Positions 1-9,787 of a stretch of DNA of 64,000 bases are shown piece after piece. The translations under genes and the position numbers were made by a program. Each line of letters opens with the position of its first letter. Position 1 is the stretch's first letter. Source of the DNA: Blastopirellula sp. (GTDB lineage Bacteria; Planctomycetota; Planctomycetia; Pirellulales; Pirellulaceae); NCBI GenBank assembly GCA_002733575.1, contig NVWB01000001.1, forward strand, positions 158,472 through 222,471. The letters run 5' to 3'. The notes under the pieces were generated by a model. That model did not search any database, was not told the DNA's origin, and was given only the letters and a program-made list of their open reading frames with translations.

Positions 1-1829
1 CGGGCGTGAATAGAAGCATCGCGTGTGGTGTTGTAGTTCATGTTGCTCCAATAGGTGACGCCCTGATCGTCCTCTACATGGTTGGTGCGGCCGCGGTCGC
101 GTTTGACCAGAAAACTGTCGACCGAGCGTACCGCGTAATGATGCAGCCGCGCGTACTCATGGCTGAACCCTTTGAAGGCTTTCCAGCCTTGCTCAAGATA
201 TCGGGTAGGCATCGGTTGTCCGCCCCCGTCGACCCAGGCGATATCGCCACTGTCCAGATTAAAGACCGGGCGATGGATACGCATCTTTCTGAAATGTTCG
301 TTGTTGCGCACCAGCGTTTTCATCCCGTAGGCGCGATAGTTGGGATACTCGTTCTCGCCGCAACTGCGGTCAAACTGCATGATTATCGGGGTGTCAGAAT
401 ACGAAATCTGCCCACTGTTACCAAACAGCTTCCAGCATACAGAAATTGCGTCGGCGTCGCCGACAGCCGCGAACAAATCATCCAGCCGCCCTTTGCCGAC
501 CCTAATATTCAGAAACTCATCGCAATCCGCACAGATCAACCAGTCCGCATTTTTGACGATGTCGTGTTTGCCCGCGTCTTTAAGCGCACTGCGCTGCGGG
601 CTGCCGCCCTGCTTGAACACGTTTTGTTTGTGTTGTGCCAAGCCCAGTTTTTCCAGTCGCTGGGCGATCAGGTCGGTGCCATCGTCGCAATCATTGGTGT
701 AGATCAGAAAGTCGGTAAACCCTATCAATCTGTTATAGGCCACCCATTCCAGCATGAACGGGCCTTCGTTTTTCATCGTGGTAACAATGACCCGGCTGCC
801 TGGCCCCTGAACAGACGGAGCTTTGCGTCCGGCATTCTGGGCCGCTATGACCCGGGACGCGGTTCCGTCGGTCGGTTTGTTGCCTCCCTTGATTTTGGAC
901 TGGGTTGCAACCTCGGCTTCAACCTTGGACGCAGCGGCGGCGGCCTCTTTTAGGGCGGTCTTATGACTGCGCAGACGGCGGCGAAAATCCATGTCGAATT
1001 TATGCGCCACCTCCTCACGTCCACTGCTTCGGAAATAGTCAGAAAGTGTGCCGCGATACCACGGCAGGTTCCGGCGCGCCCGGTAAAGCCGGTAAAATTC
1101 CGGCTCCGTCAGCTCATCCATGATCGCATGGGTCATGATCGGCTTCAGTGCGCCGATCTTGCGGAGGAATACAGCCGTTTTGTGGTTGGAAAACCAACAG
1201 TTGAACACACGAATATTGTCTCCGCTGAACCGCTCAATGTGTTTTTTATCCAGATCGAGATAAGGGTCGTAGAAAATACTGACGCGTGCCGCACCAGAGG
1301 TCAGCGCGGCCCCGTCTGGCAAGGGCAGGTTCCAGTCCTGACGCTGTCCGCTTTCAAATCGCGTTTCCCAAGGCACAAGCGCCGGGTCCAGCGTGCTTTG
1401 CGGGTTAATCGCGACCACATGTGCGCCCGGCACGAGTGACGAAAATTTAAGCGCTGCAAACGCTCCCATCGACACACCCGCAAAAACGACACGTTCGTAA
1501 CCGTCAAAAAACCCCTGCGCTGCGAGCGTCTGAAACCGTTCAATTAATGCGGCGTTACGATACCAGTCGCTGACATGCGCCATCACACCAAGGTGCGAAT
1601 GCCCCGCCTCGCGCGCAATCTTGTAGGCCCATGGGCCCCGGTCCGGAGCATCGTCGTTGACGTTGCTGAGATTGTCGAACGTCACCAGCAAGCGGTCACT
1701 TGGCCGACGCACGAACATCAGCGAGTGATGCAGCGTTTTCTCATGAAAACCCTCCGCGTCTGCATTGGGCCGAAAATCTTCAAGCCAAAGCGGGGTGGCG
1801 GGTGGATCCTGTTTGGGGGGCGTCTTCAT
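1..1829 (-). CDS. Hydrolase-like/glycosyltransferase family 2 fusion protein, C-terminus beyond window
   Basis: The gene is open on the minus strand from an ATG at 1829 to the window edge, so at least 609 residues are visible and the stop lies outside. Residues about 40-230 look like an alpha/beta-hydrolase fold: the segment GVSMGAFAAL at 118-127 resembles a nucleophile elbow (GxSxG). A hydrophilic linker of about 290-340 follows. From about residue 345 the sequence reads as a GT2/GT92-like glycosyltransferase (VTTMKNEGPFMLEWV, then the acidic motif DCDEF at 435-439, a probable nucleotide-sugar/metal site). Role inferred: cytoplasmic glycan assembly with the neighbouring glycosyltransferases. 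Plus-strand reading frames over this stretch are shadows. The fusion is read directly from one uninterrupted frame; the function is inferred from motifs. Confidence 0.8.
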   Translation of the reverse strand, partial: MKTPPKQDPPATPLWLEDFRPNADAEGFHEKTLHHSLMFVRRPSDRLLVTFDNLSNVNDDAPDRGPWAYKIAREAGHSHLGVMAHVSDWYRNAALIERFQTLAAQGFFDGYERVVFAGVSMGAFAALKFSSLVPGAHVVAINPQSTLDPALVPWETRFESGQRQDWNLPLPDGAALTSGAARVSIFYDPYLDLDKKHIERFSGDNIRVFNCWFSNHKTAVFLRKIGALKPIMTHAIMDELTEPEFYRLYRARRNLPWYRGTLSDYFRSSGREEVAHKFDMDFRRRLRSHKTALKEAAAAASKVEAEVATQSKIKGGNKPTDGTASRVIAAQNAGRKAPSVQGPGSRVIVTTMKNEGPFMLEWVAYNRLIGFTDFLIYTNDCDDGTDLIAQRLEKLGLAQHKQNVFKQGGSPQRSALKDAGKHDIVKNADWLICADCDEFLNIRVGKGRLDDLFAAVGDADAISVCWKLFGNSGQISYSDTPIIMQFDRSCGENEYPNYRAYGMKTLVRNNEHFRKMRIHRPVFNLDSGDIAWVDGGGQPMPTRYLEQGWKAFKGFSHEYARLHHYAVRSVDSFLVKRDRGRTNHVEDDQGVTYWSNMNYNTTRDASIHA

Positions 1830-2239
1830 GATCGGGCTTTCCTGCCTTACGGTCTGTGCTGTCAGATATAATAGCGACACCGATGTGCCGCCCCGCAATA
1901 GTACAGGTGGGATGGGGTGCAAGGTCAAGGGGGACTGCGTCACCCGGCCTCCAAACTTACTCGTCTGTAATACAGCTTCAACACGCTCCAAATAGCGAAA
2001 TATTCCACTGAACGGCTGGCAAGGGCTGCAGAACGATAAAACCGTGGTGCGAGCGATGCCCAATTCGGCCAGCTGTTGCTGCGCGGACAGATGAGATTCT
2101 CCGACCAGTTTAATGGACTTAAGTTCTGTTACCGGTTGCCTATTTAGGGCCCATTTCGTACATTTGGGTCATCATTTATCCACCCAAAATATAACGCCAT
2201 TGATCAGCGTTGCTAGAGGGGTCGCAACTTGAGGTAAAA
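1830..2239. other. Intergenic region with a possible transposase scrap
   Basis: No intact gene is seen. On the minus strand, about 2135 down to 2040 reads LVGESHLSAQQQLAELGIARTT, which resembles the start of an IS3-family transposase OrfB (a leading helix followed by a helix-turn-helix ending RTTFYRW). The frame continues without the expected FYRW, so only a scrap could remain. The divergent promoters for the two flanking glycosyltransferase genes must also lie here. Confidence 0.35.
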
Positions 2240-3340
2240 ATGGTTTGGAAATCGATTACGCCGCTATCTTTTAGTGTTCTACCATCAAGATTCCACAGGC
2301 GCGACGCCCCGCACGGGTTCAGTGATTGGGACGAAAAAACGCGTGAATTGGTTGATGACAACACGCTTTTCTATGACGTCTTTCGCACGAGTGAGCCAGG
2401 CCGGGTTATTGCTGTCGGCCCACCCCTTAAAGGCACATTGCGCCGTTTTATCAAAGATTCCATTTTGAGCATTAACGGCGTTCCAGCCTCGGTACTTGAA
2501 ATCAGTCAGTCGAGACGTGCAAGCATTTTGGAATTGAAGGCAGAGGTTCAGGAGGCCGTGGTGGTCACAATCTCACACCCACAGGTTTCCTTCAACATAG
2601 CGGTGAACTCGTCAATGCTCTCAAAATATGCTGGACGTAAGTCGATGTTCACGCTTAGTCGCAATAACGATCTCAAATGGATTAAAGACTGGGCACGGTT
2701 CCACGTTGAAACTCAAGGGGTCGACGCTATCGTCCTTTTTGATAACGCATCGGATCAATATGGGTCTGCTGATCTGTCAGAAGTGCTCGACGGAGTCCAA
2801 GGTTTAAAAGTATTCGATGTGGTATCCGCTCCATTTCAATACGGACCGCCAGGAGATGATCGCGCTCGTATTAACGCCCGCTATCTTCAGTTTGGTCTTT
2901 TTGAAATCACACGGCTCAGATTCATGGCTCACTCTGAAGGGGTCATCAATATGGATATTGACGAGTTGGCGTATACACCTGAAGGCACCAACGTGTTCGA
3001 GATCATGAAGAACAGTGATTTGGGTTTTCTAACGTTACCAGGAAGTTGGCGCTATCCGAGTGACGGAACCCCAGTATGCCATGCCTCCCACAATATGCAC
3101 AGTTCTGTTGAAGGTCTGCAAATGCAACCAAAATGGTGCATCAACCCATCAGGCCAGCTGGCTGGGAAAAGCTGGCGGACCCACGGAATACAAGGCCTGT
3201 CACATCAAAACCAAGACGGGTGTGGTTTTTTCCATTGCAGAATGATTTCCGAAAACTGGCATTACAATCGGTCCGAATATTCTAAACTAACCTTGGAAAA
3301 GGATCCTTTTGCGCAACACCTTTTTGATAGCGTATTTTGA
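2240..3340 (+). CDS. Glycosyltransferase family 92-like protein
   Basis: Putative glycosyltransferase of 366 residues. The ATG at 2240 is preferred over an in-frame TTG at 2210 because GAGG lies at 2231-2234, five bases upstream. The middle of the protein carries the family signature of GT2/GT92-type enzymes: RNNDLKWIKDWARFHVE, then DAIVLFDNAS, then the acidic triad MDIDELA, the probable metal/nucleotide-sugar site. The first 110 residues are poorly conserved and may bind the acceptor or a partner. No membrane segment or signal peptide is seen, so it is probably cytoplasmic. The upstream gene on the opposite strand carries a related catalytic domain. Donor and acceptor are unknown. Confidence 0.75.
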   Translation: MVWKSITPLSFSVLPSRFHRRDAPHGFSDWDEKTRELVDDNTLFYDVFRTSEPGRVIAVGPPLKGTLRRFIKDSILSINGVPASVLEISQSRRASILELKAEVQEAVVVTISHPQVSFNIAVNSSMLSKYAGRKSMFTLSRNNDLKWIKDWARFHVETQGVDAIVLFDNASDQYGSADLSEVLDGVQGLKVFDVVSAPFQYGPPGDDRARINARYLQFGLFEITRLRFMAHSEGVINMDIDELAYTPEGTNVFEIMKNSDLGFLTLPGSWRYPSDGTPVCHASHNMHSSVEGLQMQPKWCINPSGQLAGKSWRTHGIQGLSHQNQDGCGFFHCRMISENWHYNRSEYSKLTLEKDPFAQHLFDSVF

Positions 3341-3520
3341 AATTTGCAGGATCGGTAGAAAACTTCTCATTATGGGGTCCATTCCGGCTCAGTGCAGCCT
3401 CCTAAGCTGAGAAAAATCTAGCGCTTTTTTAGGGGCTGTGTCGTTGCTCGAAGGCCATCACACGGCAGGCGGTCCGGGTGGGTTGGTGTATACGTAACAG
3501 GAATCAAGAGGGGGCAAAAA

Positions 3521-5650
3521 ATGGGCCCAAAGGTCACGATGCAGAGAAATGGACGCTATGATGTTTTCGTTGATCTTGTCACAACTACAAATACCTCTCG
3601 TTCTCTAAATAGCTTTCTGGATCATTTGCAGACTGAAGAGGGGCAGTGGGCAGAAGACTGCTGTGTAACGCTTGCCCTACCGCCGCAAGAACCCAATGTC
3701 CTTTCCTGCGATTGGGCCAATTGTTTTGATGATCCTGTTGCGGGGCTCGCAGCGGCCCTTGATGGGGCTGCTGCCAAAAACCGCGCTCTGGTTGTGATCA
3801 TTGGCACCTGGACCTACAGCAATACCTCAACGTCCGCTCTCTTGGACTACTCAGATTACGACCCGATGATTGGGACAATCCAACCACGGTTCGCCAAGGA
3901 TGATGCCGAACGGATCCATGGGCTTCCGTCCGGATCTGGCGGGATAAGCCTGTCGGCCTGCTCCCGCTTTCTGCCCGAATACTACGTCACCCTTGAACTT
4001 TTGTCGGTCTTTTTTCTCATTACACCCCGCGGTGTTCTTGCCGCCCCAAAACTGGCCCCGAGTTCCCTGGAAGATGCCTATGGGACCCTACTCAGGGGAC
4101 TGCGACGCAGGGGATTCAGAAATCTGCTGTGCAATCATAACGCGGTTGCAACGGGCTTGCCGTCGGATGAAATTTACCTGCCGCTAAAGAAAGACTTGTC
4201 TGCCGGCGCGGAACAACCAGTAAACTGGCTGAGGGACGTACCGGAAGAAAAACTGGAGGCCATTCTTTCTTCGGCATTCACCAAAGACGGTCGGGCACGC
4301 CTGCTCCTCGATTGCCGCGGTATCATACCGTCCTATAACGGCACCAGCGCCTGCATCCTGGGTTTTCTGCGCGGCTTTCAGGTGTTGAATGATACTCGTT
4401 TTGCAATAACGGTCTTAATCTCAAAGGATGCCGCAGAGTTTCACAACCTAACGGAAACCTTTGCAGGTTTCGAAATTATTTCGGACCCGGCCCCTCACAC
4501 TTTTGTCGCGGCGATCCTGATGGCGCAACCCTGGTCGCTTTCCACAATCCGCGAATTGAACCAGGTCGCAAGTCTGGTCATGTTCAACATGCTTGATACC
4601 ATCGCGTGGGATATAGCCTATGTTGCACCGCAGGATTTGGGCGAGACCTGGCGCATCCTCGGCCTGACGGCGGACGCGATCTTTTTCAATTCTGCTTACA
4701 GTCGCGATCTATACAGTTTTCGGTTTCATCCGGACCCGCGCATTCCCTGCGTGGTTACCCAACACAGCACGACGCCCAAAGAAATCCTCCGGGGCCGGAG
4801 CGAGGGCACACACGGGGCCGAACCCTTCCTTTTTCTGGTCGGCAACAGCTACGCACACAAAGACATCATAGCGACCCTGGACACGCTCTCGAAGGCCTTT
4901 CCATATACCGAAATCCGGGTGCTTGGCGCAGGCGACTACAAGGCACATAACGTCACCAGTATGAGCAGCGGCAACCTTTCAGCGGCAACGATGACGTCCT
5001 TGTATGCCGGCGCTGCGGCAATTATTTTCCCTTCCTTTTATGAGGGGTTTGGACTGCCCGTGGTTGAGGCTTTGGCCTATGAAAAAACCGTGATCGTGCG
5101 CGACTCTCCACTCTGGGACGAAATTGCGCAATTGTCATACCGCAGCGAGTTGATCGTTCCTTTCCGTACCGAGGCAGACCTGGTCGAGGCGGTTGGGCGG
5201 GCGCTGCACGGGGAGCCGCAGAAAACGCTGGAAAATCTACCTGAGTCTGAGGCAAGATCCGAACCTTCCTGGGCGGATTGCGCCAACAAGATGCTGGAAA
5301 CCACCTCGCGTTTGGTGGCAGAGTTCGACAGCAGGCACTGGCTTGCCCGTCAGATCTTGCTGGAAGAAGCGATGCGCGACGAGGTGAACAGGGTCGAACG
5401 ACAACTCGCAGAGGTGGGCGAACAGCAAGAGCAGCTTGAAAGGGAGATTTCGTTAATTCGAACAGAAAACAGTGAAATGCTCGAGACGATTGCGCAGCTT
5501 CAGACAAGATCTGATAAACTGCGCCGGATTGAGAAAGCCAATATTTTCATGCTGCTTGGCAGATCCATCGAGGCAGAAATGAGGTTTCGGGACAAAATCC
5601 GCACACTAAAACAACGCCTGAAGAAAAAGCGGGGGCTGTCGAAAAAATAA
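3521..5650 (+). CDS. GT4-family glycosyltransferase with C-terminal coiled coil
   Basis: A 709-residue protein whose second half is a GT-B fold glycosyltransferase of family GT4. The nucleotide-sugar motif E-x7-E is present as EGFGLPVVE at residues 508-516, preceded by the typical FPSFY. The N-terminal 230 residues match no domain I know, and residues about 600-700 are a charged heptad-like coiled coil (RQLAEVGEQQEQLEREI) ending in a very basic tail, a layout common in polymer-length or chain-organising glycosyltransferases. The ATG at 3521 has a strong GAGGGGG ribosome site about six bases upstream. It ends 52 bases before the convergent gene at 5703. The family assignment is firm; the linkage formed is unknown. 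Confidence 0.85.
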   Translation: MGPKVTMQRNGRYDVFVDLVTTTNTSRSLNSFLDHLQTEEGQWAEDCCVTLALPPQEPNVLSCDWANCFDDPVAGLAAALDGAAAKNRALVVIIGTWTYSNTSTSALLDYSDYDPMIGTIQPRFAKDDAERIHGLPSGSGGISLSACSRFLPEYYVTLELLSVFFLITPRGVLAAPKLAPSSLEDAYGTLLRGLRRRGFRNLLCNHNAVATGLPSDEIYLPLKKDLSAGAEQPVNWLRDVPEEKLEAILSSAFTKDGRARLLLDCRGIIPSYNGTSACILGFLRGFQVLNDTRFAITVLISKDAAEFHNLTETFAGFEIISDPAPHTFVAAILMAQPWSLSTIRELNQVASLVMFNMLDTIAWDIAYVAPQDLGETWRILGLTADAIFFNSAYSRDLYSFRFHPDPRIPCVVTQHSTTPKEILRGRSEGTHGAEPFLFLVGNSYAHKDIIATLDTLSKAFPYTEIRVLGAGDYKAHNVTSMSSGNLSAATMTSLYAGAAAIIFPSFYEGFGLPVVEALAYEKTVIVRDSPLWDEIAQLSYRSELIVPFRTEADLVEAVGRALHGEPQKTLENLPESEARSEPSWADCANKMLETTSRLVAEFDSRHWLARQILLEEAMRDEVNRVERQLAEVGEQQEQLEREISLIRTENSEMLETIAQLQTRSDKLRRIEKANIFMLLGRSIEAEMRFRDKIRTLKQRLKKKRGLSKK

Positions 5651-5702
5651 ACGCCCAAAGCCACAGTTGCACATAATTTCGCTGGGGCTGCTCCAGACAG
5701 GT

Positions 5703-7007
5703 TTATGCGTCCCCGATAACCGGAACTGTGTGTTTCAGCAATAAATCGCGGCTCACTGTATCTCCGGCCGATTTTCGCAAAGCCCGCGCCAGCATGGCCT
5801 GCCGGGCATCGGCTTTAAACCGGCGGGTGATCGCAACAACCTCCTGCGCATAGAGTTCCGTCCCATGACAGCGCAAAAGATGATCACGCCCGTTTTGGGC
5901 GATGCTTTGCCCAAACTCACGATCCTGTGCAACCTGTCTTATGATGTCCTGCAATTCCTGCTTTTCATTTTCTACCGATATCTGAAAAGCGGTGTTTGGC
6001 GGAATGTCGTTGTACCAGCCCTGTTTTGTCACCACAGACACCGCCCCGGCATTCCAGATGCGCAATTGACTGCCCGAGGCTTCGCCCATGGTCGGGTGGC
6101 GCAGGTTAAAGACCAGGTGCGCCCGGGCCAGCATATCGTCAAGCTGGGCCTCTTTGACAAACCCATGCAACTGAACGCGATCCTGCAACCCCAGTTCGGC
6201 GATGCGGGCGTTGATCAGATCCGGATCCCAGACTTTTCCCACCACATCAAAGGTAAAATCAATCTGCTCGTCCAGCCCGGCCAACATCTCAAGAACCTGT
6301 TCCAGACGACGGTTCAGACCGATATAACCAAACTGGATAAACTTCAGCGGGCCGGTCCTGACGCGGGAAATTTCAACATCCGGGTTTGACCTGAAGGGCA
6401 GATTAAGCTGGTAGCAGGGCAGGTATGCCCGCGCTTTTGCCATCTCAAACGCCGAAGATGTATGGGTCATGACGGAAACCGCACAGCCAAACGCCACTTC
6501 GAACCCCGGCGCAACGGTTGCAATGTCATAAGCCGGCAGTTGCCATGACAGGAACTGATCTGCCATTTTCAGGCCTTCTTCACCGTACCAGCGACGCATT
6601 TCCTGCCGGTAAAGATCCTTGCTGAACAGCCCCTCGGCAACGGCGCCGCGACACAGTTCCTGAATCGCCGGATCATGCAGCACCACAACCGACGGAATGC
6701 GATGGCACAGACGCAGCAACCCACTGTGAAACAATGAATTCCCAATATGGATAAAGACAGCTTCATCCGTTTGCAGCGCACCGCCGGGTGCGGCGAAGTC
6801 TGCCGGCATCACCCGGTCAGGATCAAATTCGCGCACGGTGCATATGTCTTCCAGCGACCGGTCCCAGCCGGGGGTATCCGTCCAGAGCACAACATCGGCC
6901 TGTTTCGTCAGAGATTCCAGAATGCGCACAGAATAATGTGCAATGTCTGTCTCTCTGGGGGGCAGCGGCGAGACCCAGTGAATTCTTGGCCGGGATCGGT
7001 CTGTCAT
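5703..7007 (-). CDS. GT4-like glycosyltransferase
   Basis: A 434-residue GT-B fold glycosyltransferase. The Rossmann-like C-terminal half reads FIQFGYIGLNRRLEQVLEML, then VQLHGFVKEAQLDDMLARAHLVFNLRHPTMGEASGSQLRIW. The first glutamate of the usual E-x7-E is present (GEASG) but the second is replaced by a hydrophobic residue, a feature of some GT4 subgroups. The N-terminus (IHWVSPLPPRETDIAHYS) resembles the acceptor domain start of GT4 enzymes. Its ATG overlaps the stop of the upstream minus-strand gene by four bases (ATGA), so the two are translationally coupled. Probably acts on the same glycan as its neighbours. Confidence 0.85.
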   Translation of the reverse strand: MTDRSRPRIHWVSPLPPRETDIAHYSVRILESLTKQADVVLWTDTPGWDRSLEDICTVREFDPDRVMPADFAAPGGALQTDEAVFIHIGNSLFHSGLLRLCHRIPSVVVLHDPAIQELCRGAVAEGLFSKDLYRQEMRRWYGEEGLKMADQFLSWQLPAYDIATVAPGFEVAFGCAVSVMTHTSSAFEMAKARAYLPCYQLNLPFRSNPDVEISRVRTGPLKFIQFGYIGLNRRLEQVLEMLAGLDEQIDFTFDVVGKVWDPDLINARIAELGLQDRVQLHGFVKEAQLDDMLARAHLVFNLRHPTMGEASGSQLRIWNAGAVSVVTKQGWYNDIPPNTAFQISVENEKQELQDIIRQVAQDREFGQSIAQNGRDHLLRCHGTELYAQEVVAITRRFKADARQAMLARALRKSAGDTVSRDLLLKHTVPVIGDA

Positions 7008-9439
7008 TGCGAGGGATCAGCGGCCTGGCTGGCGGCCACCAGTCGCAGAAATGCCGATTCCGAGCAGCAAAGTTCCAGCTGTTTGGTGCGACCGGTTTTT
7101 GAAAAACTGCCAACGCCCGACTGAGACAGGTTCAGAACCAGAGTTCCCTGCGCATCGGGCGCAGGATCGGCATCCAGCCGCATTGAAACCCGATAGCGGC
7201 CTGCCGGGCCAACTGCCTCGCGGAACGGCAGGAAAATATTGGTGTGAACCAGAAACCCATCCGCATTGATCCACTCGGCCAGAAAGCATGTCGCCTGTTT
7301 GCCCGAAGCCGGCCACCAGAGCTTGGAATTGTTGCGCACTTCAATCACCAGCAGGCCAGTCTTGTCTTCCTGCTGCACCAATGCCAGTTCCCCGTCCATC
7401 GCGATGGGGTTTCCGTGATAAAGGCTTTCGGGCACATTTTCGGGCAACTCCGCTGCCGAAGCGGAATTTCGGCCGACATAGAAAATAGTCTCGCCGCGCA
7501 ATCCCAGATCGTCATTGCGCGCGCTCAGCATCTCGGCGGTTCCGGGGTCAATGCCGTCATCATACACATCGATGGTCTTTAGCTGCATGGTGGTGAACCC
7601 GGCAGATTGGGCCACCACTTCAACCTCTTTTGGCGCGTATTCGCGGTTATGCCTGCCATAAACGCCGCCGGTCGGCACAAACACCCCAAAGGAATAGGGC
7701 GCATGTCCATTCAGGGTTTTCCACACACCGCGATGGCTGATAATATTCGGGGTGCTTAACAGCACATGGCCTTCGGGGCGCAGCACACGGGCCACCTCTC
7801 TGAGGAAAAAATTCGGATCCAGCGCCAGATGTTCCAGAATTTCCATGCCCAGGACCAGATCAAACTGGTTGTCCTCATAGGGCAGCAAATCCTGTTCAAT
7901 ATTGGCAGGTCGCAATTCAATCTCAAAGTCGGGCCAAGTGGTTTTTTTACCTTTTACCTTTTGATAATAATGGCTTGGACCTTCCCATACCCCCTGCATC
8001 TTAACTTTGGGCAACACATTTGCCAACATGGCCTCAAACACAAAGGGCGGGAAAACACCGATATCCAGAATGCGTTTGGGTCTAAGGTCGACGACCAGAT
8101 CCAGCGTGCTCAGAAACCGCTGCCAATGAGTGGAAAGATAGCGGTCAAGCCCCGGGTCAATATCAGCCTGAGACCCTGCGTCCTGCTCCGGAAGGGTCGA
8201 GAAATTATACGCCGCAAGAACCTCCGAGATGTTTTTGAAGGGCAGGTCTGCCTGTGATGGTTTCGGCGAAATTGCCGCCCGAAGCGCTGCAACGGCCTCA
8301 TCCTGCGAGGTTGCGAAACCGGGTTCTTTCTCAGGTTCTTTCTGCGGGGCATCAGCTTTGAACAGACCATGAGCTGCGATCGAGGCCCCGGTGCCGGTCA
8401 GGGTTTCCACCGCATGTTCCCAGCTGATATTCATACTGTGATAGCGCGCAGCGCCAGCCTGCCCCAGTTGCTCGGCCAACGGCTGGTCCTGCATCATCTG
8501 CTCAAACGAGGTGGCAAGGGCGGTCGGGTCCGGCGCGCTAATCAACCCTTCTACACCATGTCTGACAAATTCAAGCGGCCCGCCTGCATCTGTAACCGTA
8601 ATGACAGGTTTGCCGGCCAACATCGCCTCAAGCGTTATATATCCGTAATCTTCATCCTGCGGAACAAACACCACCGCCCGCGCACCGGCATAGAGACGGA
8701 TCATGGTGTCATCGTCTATTGCGCCCAGCCATTCAACACGGTCAGTGATATTCAGTTCTCTGGCCTGTTGGTACAGCTTTTCTTGATCGACCGGGTTCGC
8801 AGCAACCCCGGCAATAACCAGACGCATAGTGGATTTGGTTTCAGCCAAAGCCGCCAGAACAAGATCAAGCCGTTTTGATGGGTTCACCCGGCCCGGTGCG
8901 AAAATATAATCCCCGAACGCACCCGGGCGCAGGCGCTCAAACATCGGTGGCGGATGATAGAGAGCCTGTGATTCAACCCCCAGATAGCTTTTCAGCCGCT
9001 GCGCCACATTCTGCGAATTGGCATGGATCGGATGCGGCGAGGCCGCAAATGAGGCGCGGTCTTCTTCGTGAATGAGATGACGCAACCCAAGCCCTTCCGG
9101 CTCCTGCAGCAAATCCGAGGTTTTTGCGTCCCACTGGTCATAGGCTTGCCGGTGCTGGTGAAGGATCCAGAACACTTTGTTAGGGTGCTGCGCCAGATAG
9201 GCCGGAAATTTGAGCCCGATCATAAGATCAATCGGCACACCTTCGAATTCGGACAGGTCTGTCAGCTTGGCAGCAAGGATACTGTTGGTCAGTGCCGGCC
9301 CCGGATACCATTTGAAAGGCAGGGTGATTTCAACAGCTTCATGGCCGTAATGATTGAGCGCCTCGCTAAGATTTGCCGCGTGGCGCTCTGCTCCTCCGGT
9401 GACAAACGGGACCTGTGTTCGAACGACACCAACGCGCAT
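7004..9439 (-). CDS. GT4 glycosyltransferase-methyltransferase fusion
   Basis: An 811-residue three-part protein. Residues 1-360 form a GT4 glycosyltransferase (VRTQVPFVTGGAERHA at the start, E-x7-E as EDYGYITLE at 263-271). Residues about 430-665 form a class I SAM-dependent methyltransferase (ILDIG at about 457, then FDLVLGMEILEHL and REVARVLRPEGHVLLSTPN). Motif I is odd: after ILDIG the glycine-rich loop is VFPPF rather than CGxG. The last 120 residues look like a beta-rich domain with no named match. Start: ATG 9439, with GAGG about six bases upstream; a GTG at 9451 is possible. The fusion suggests that one protein adds a sugar and methylates it, a common way to cap surface glycans; that is inference. 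Confidence 0.85.
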   Translation of the reverse strand: MRVGVVRTQVPFVTGGAERHAANLSEALNHYGHEAVEITLPFKWYPGPALTNSILAAKLTDLSEFEGVPIDLMIGLKFPAYLAQHPNKVFWILHQHRQAYDQWDAKTSDLLQEPEGLGLRHLIHEEDRASFAASPHPIHANSQNVAQRLKSYLGVESQALYHPPPMFERLRPGAFGDYIFAPGRVNPSKRLDLVLAALAETKSTMRLVIAGVAANPVDQEKLYQQARELNITDRVEWLGAIDDDTMIRLYAGARAVVFVPQDEDYGYITLEAMLAGKPVITVTDAGGPLEFVRHGVEGLISAPDPTALATSFEQMMQDQPLAEQLGQAGAARYHSMNISWEHAVETLTGTGASIAAHGLFKADAPQKEPEKEPGFATSQDEAVAALRAAISPKPSQADLPFKNISEVLAAYNFSTLPEQDAGSQADIDPGLDRYLSTHWQRFLSTLDLVVDLRPKRILDIGVFPPFVFEAMLANVLPKVKMQGVWEGPSHYYQKVKGKKTTWPDFEIELRPANIEQDLLPYEDNQFDLVLGMEILEHLALDPNFFLREVARVLRPEGHVLLSTPNIISHRGVWKTLNGHAPYSFGVFVPTGGVYGRHNREYAPKEVEVVAQSAGFTTMQLKTIDVYDDGIDPGTAEMLSARNDDLGLRGETIFYVGRNSASAAELPENVPESLYHGNPIAMDGELALVQQEDKTGLLVIEVRNNSKLWWPASGKQATCFLAEWINADGFLVHTNIFLPFREAVGPAGRYRVSMRLDADPAPDAQGTLVLNLSQSGVGSFSKTGRTKQLELCCSESAFLRLVAASQAADPSQ

Positions 9440-9787
9440 TTCTTGCCTCACCTGAACTGGTCCGAGAGTGTTGTACAGGCCACTGTACGTCAGACTCTAC
9501 AGTCATAACTTTGCTTTTGAGCCACATACATAGCCACATATATAGCGGCGTAAAAGCCGTTTATTTCAATAGGGTTCTCATGTGGGCCTTGTTCCACAAC
9601 GCACCCTGTATCCTGCAAATAGATTCAGTTGGTATGGGGACCGATACGCGGTCAATTCCGGGTCTGGAATGGTGATCAAACCTTGCAAATGTTTCGCGCG
9701 CGAAACATTTGCAGAACGGGAAAATATCCTTCATCAGAGTGTAGGCGAAAGCCTTGAAACTTTGGATATGGCGGGCTCTTACCGCAA
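9440..9787. other. Intergenic region at the end of the RepA-type partition operon
   Basis: A 348-base gap between the glycosyltransferase start and the end of parB. No convincing gene is present. It contains the 30-base perfect palindrome listed separately (9684-9713). The rest shows no clear hairpin or reading frame with a ribosome site. Confidence 0.6.
9684..9713. promoter_or_regulatory. 30-bp perfect palindrome, parS-like centromere site
   Basis: Every base of the left arm (TGCAAATGTTTCGCG) is mirrored in the right arm. The core is TGTTTC (9690-9695), a six-base GC spacer, then GAAACA (9702-9707). These half-sites are those of the classical chromosomal parS (TGTTTCACGTGAAACA), here with a spacer two bases longer. 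It lies 75 bases beyond the parB stop codon, and the same half-sites with the same spacing recur at 13719-13736 just after repA. A role as ParB binding site is inferred. Confidence 0.7.

Noticed and set aside
6..953. 315-codon plus-strand frame at the left edge
   Set aside because: It is the shadow of the minus-strand hydrolase/glycosyltransferase gene, whose translation shows clear motifs.
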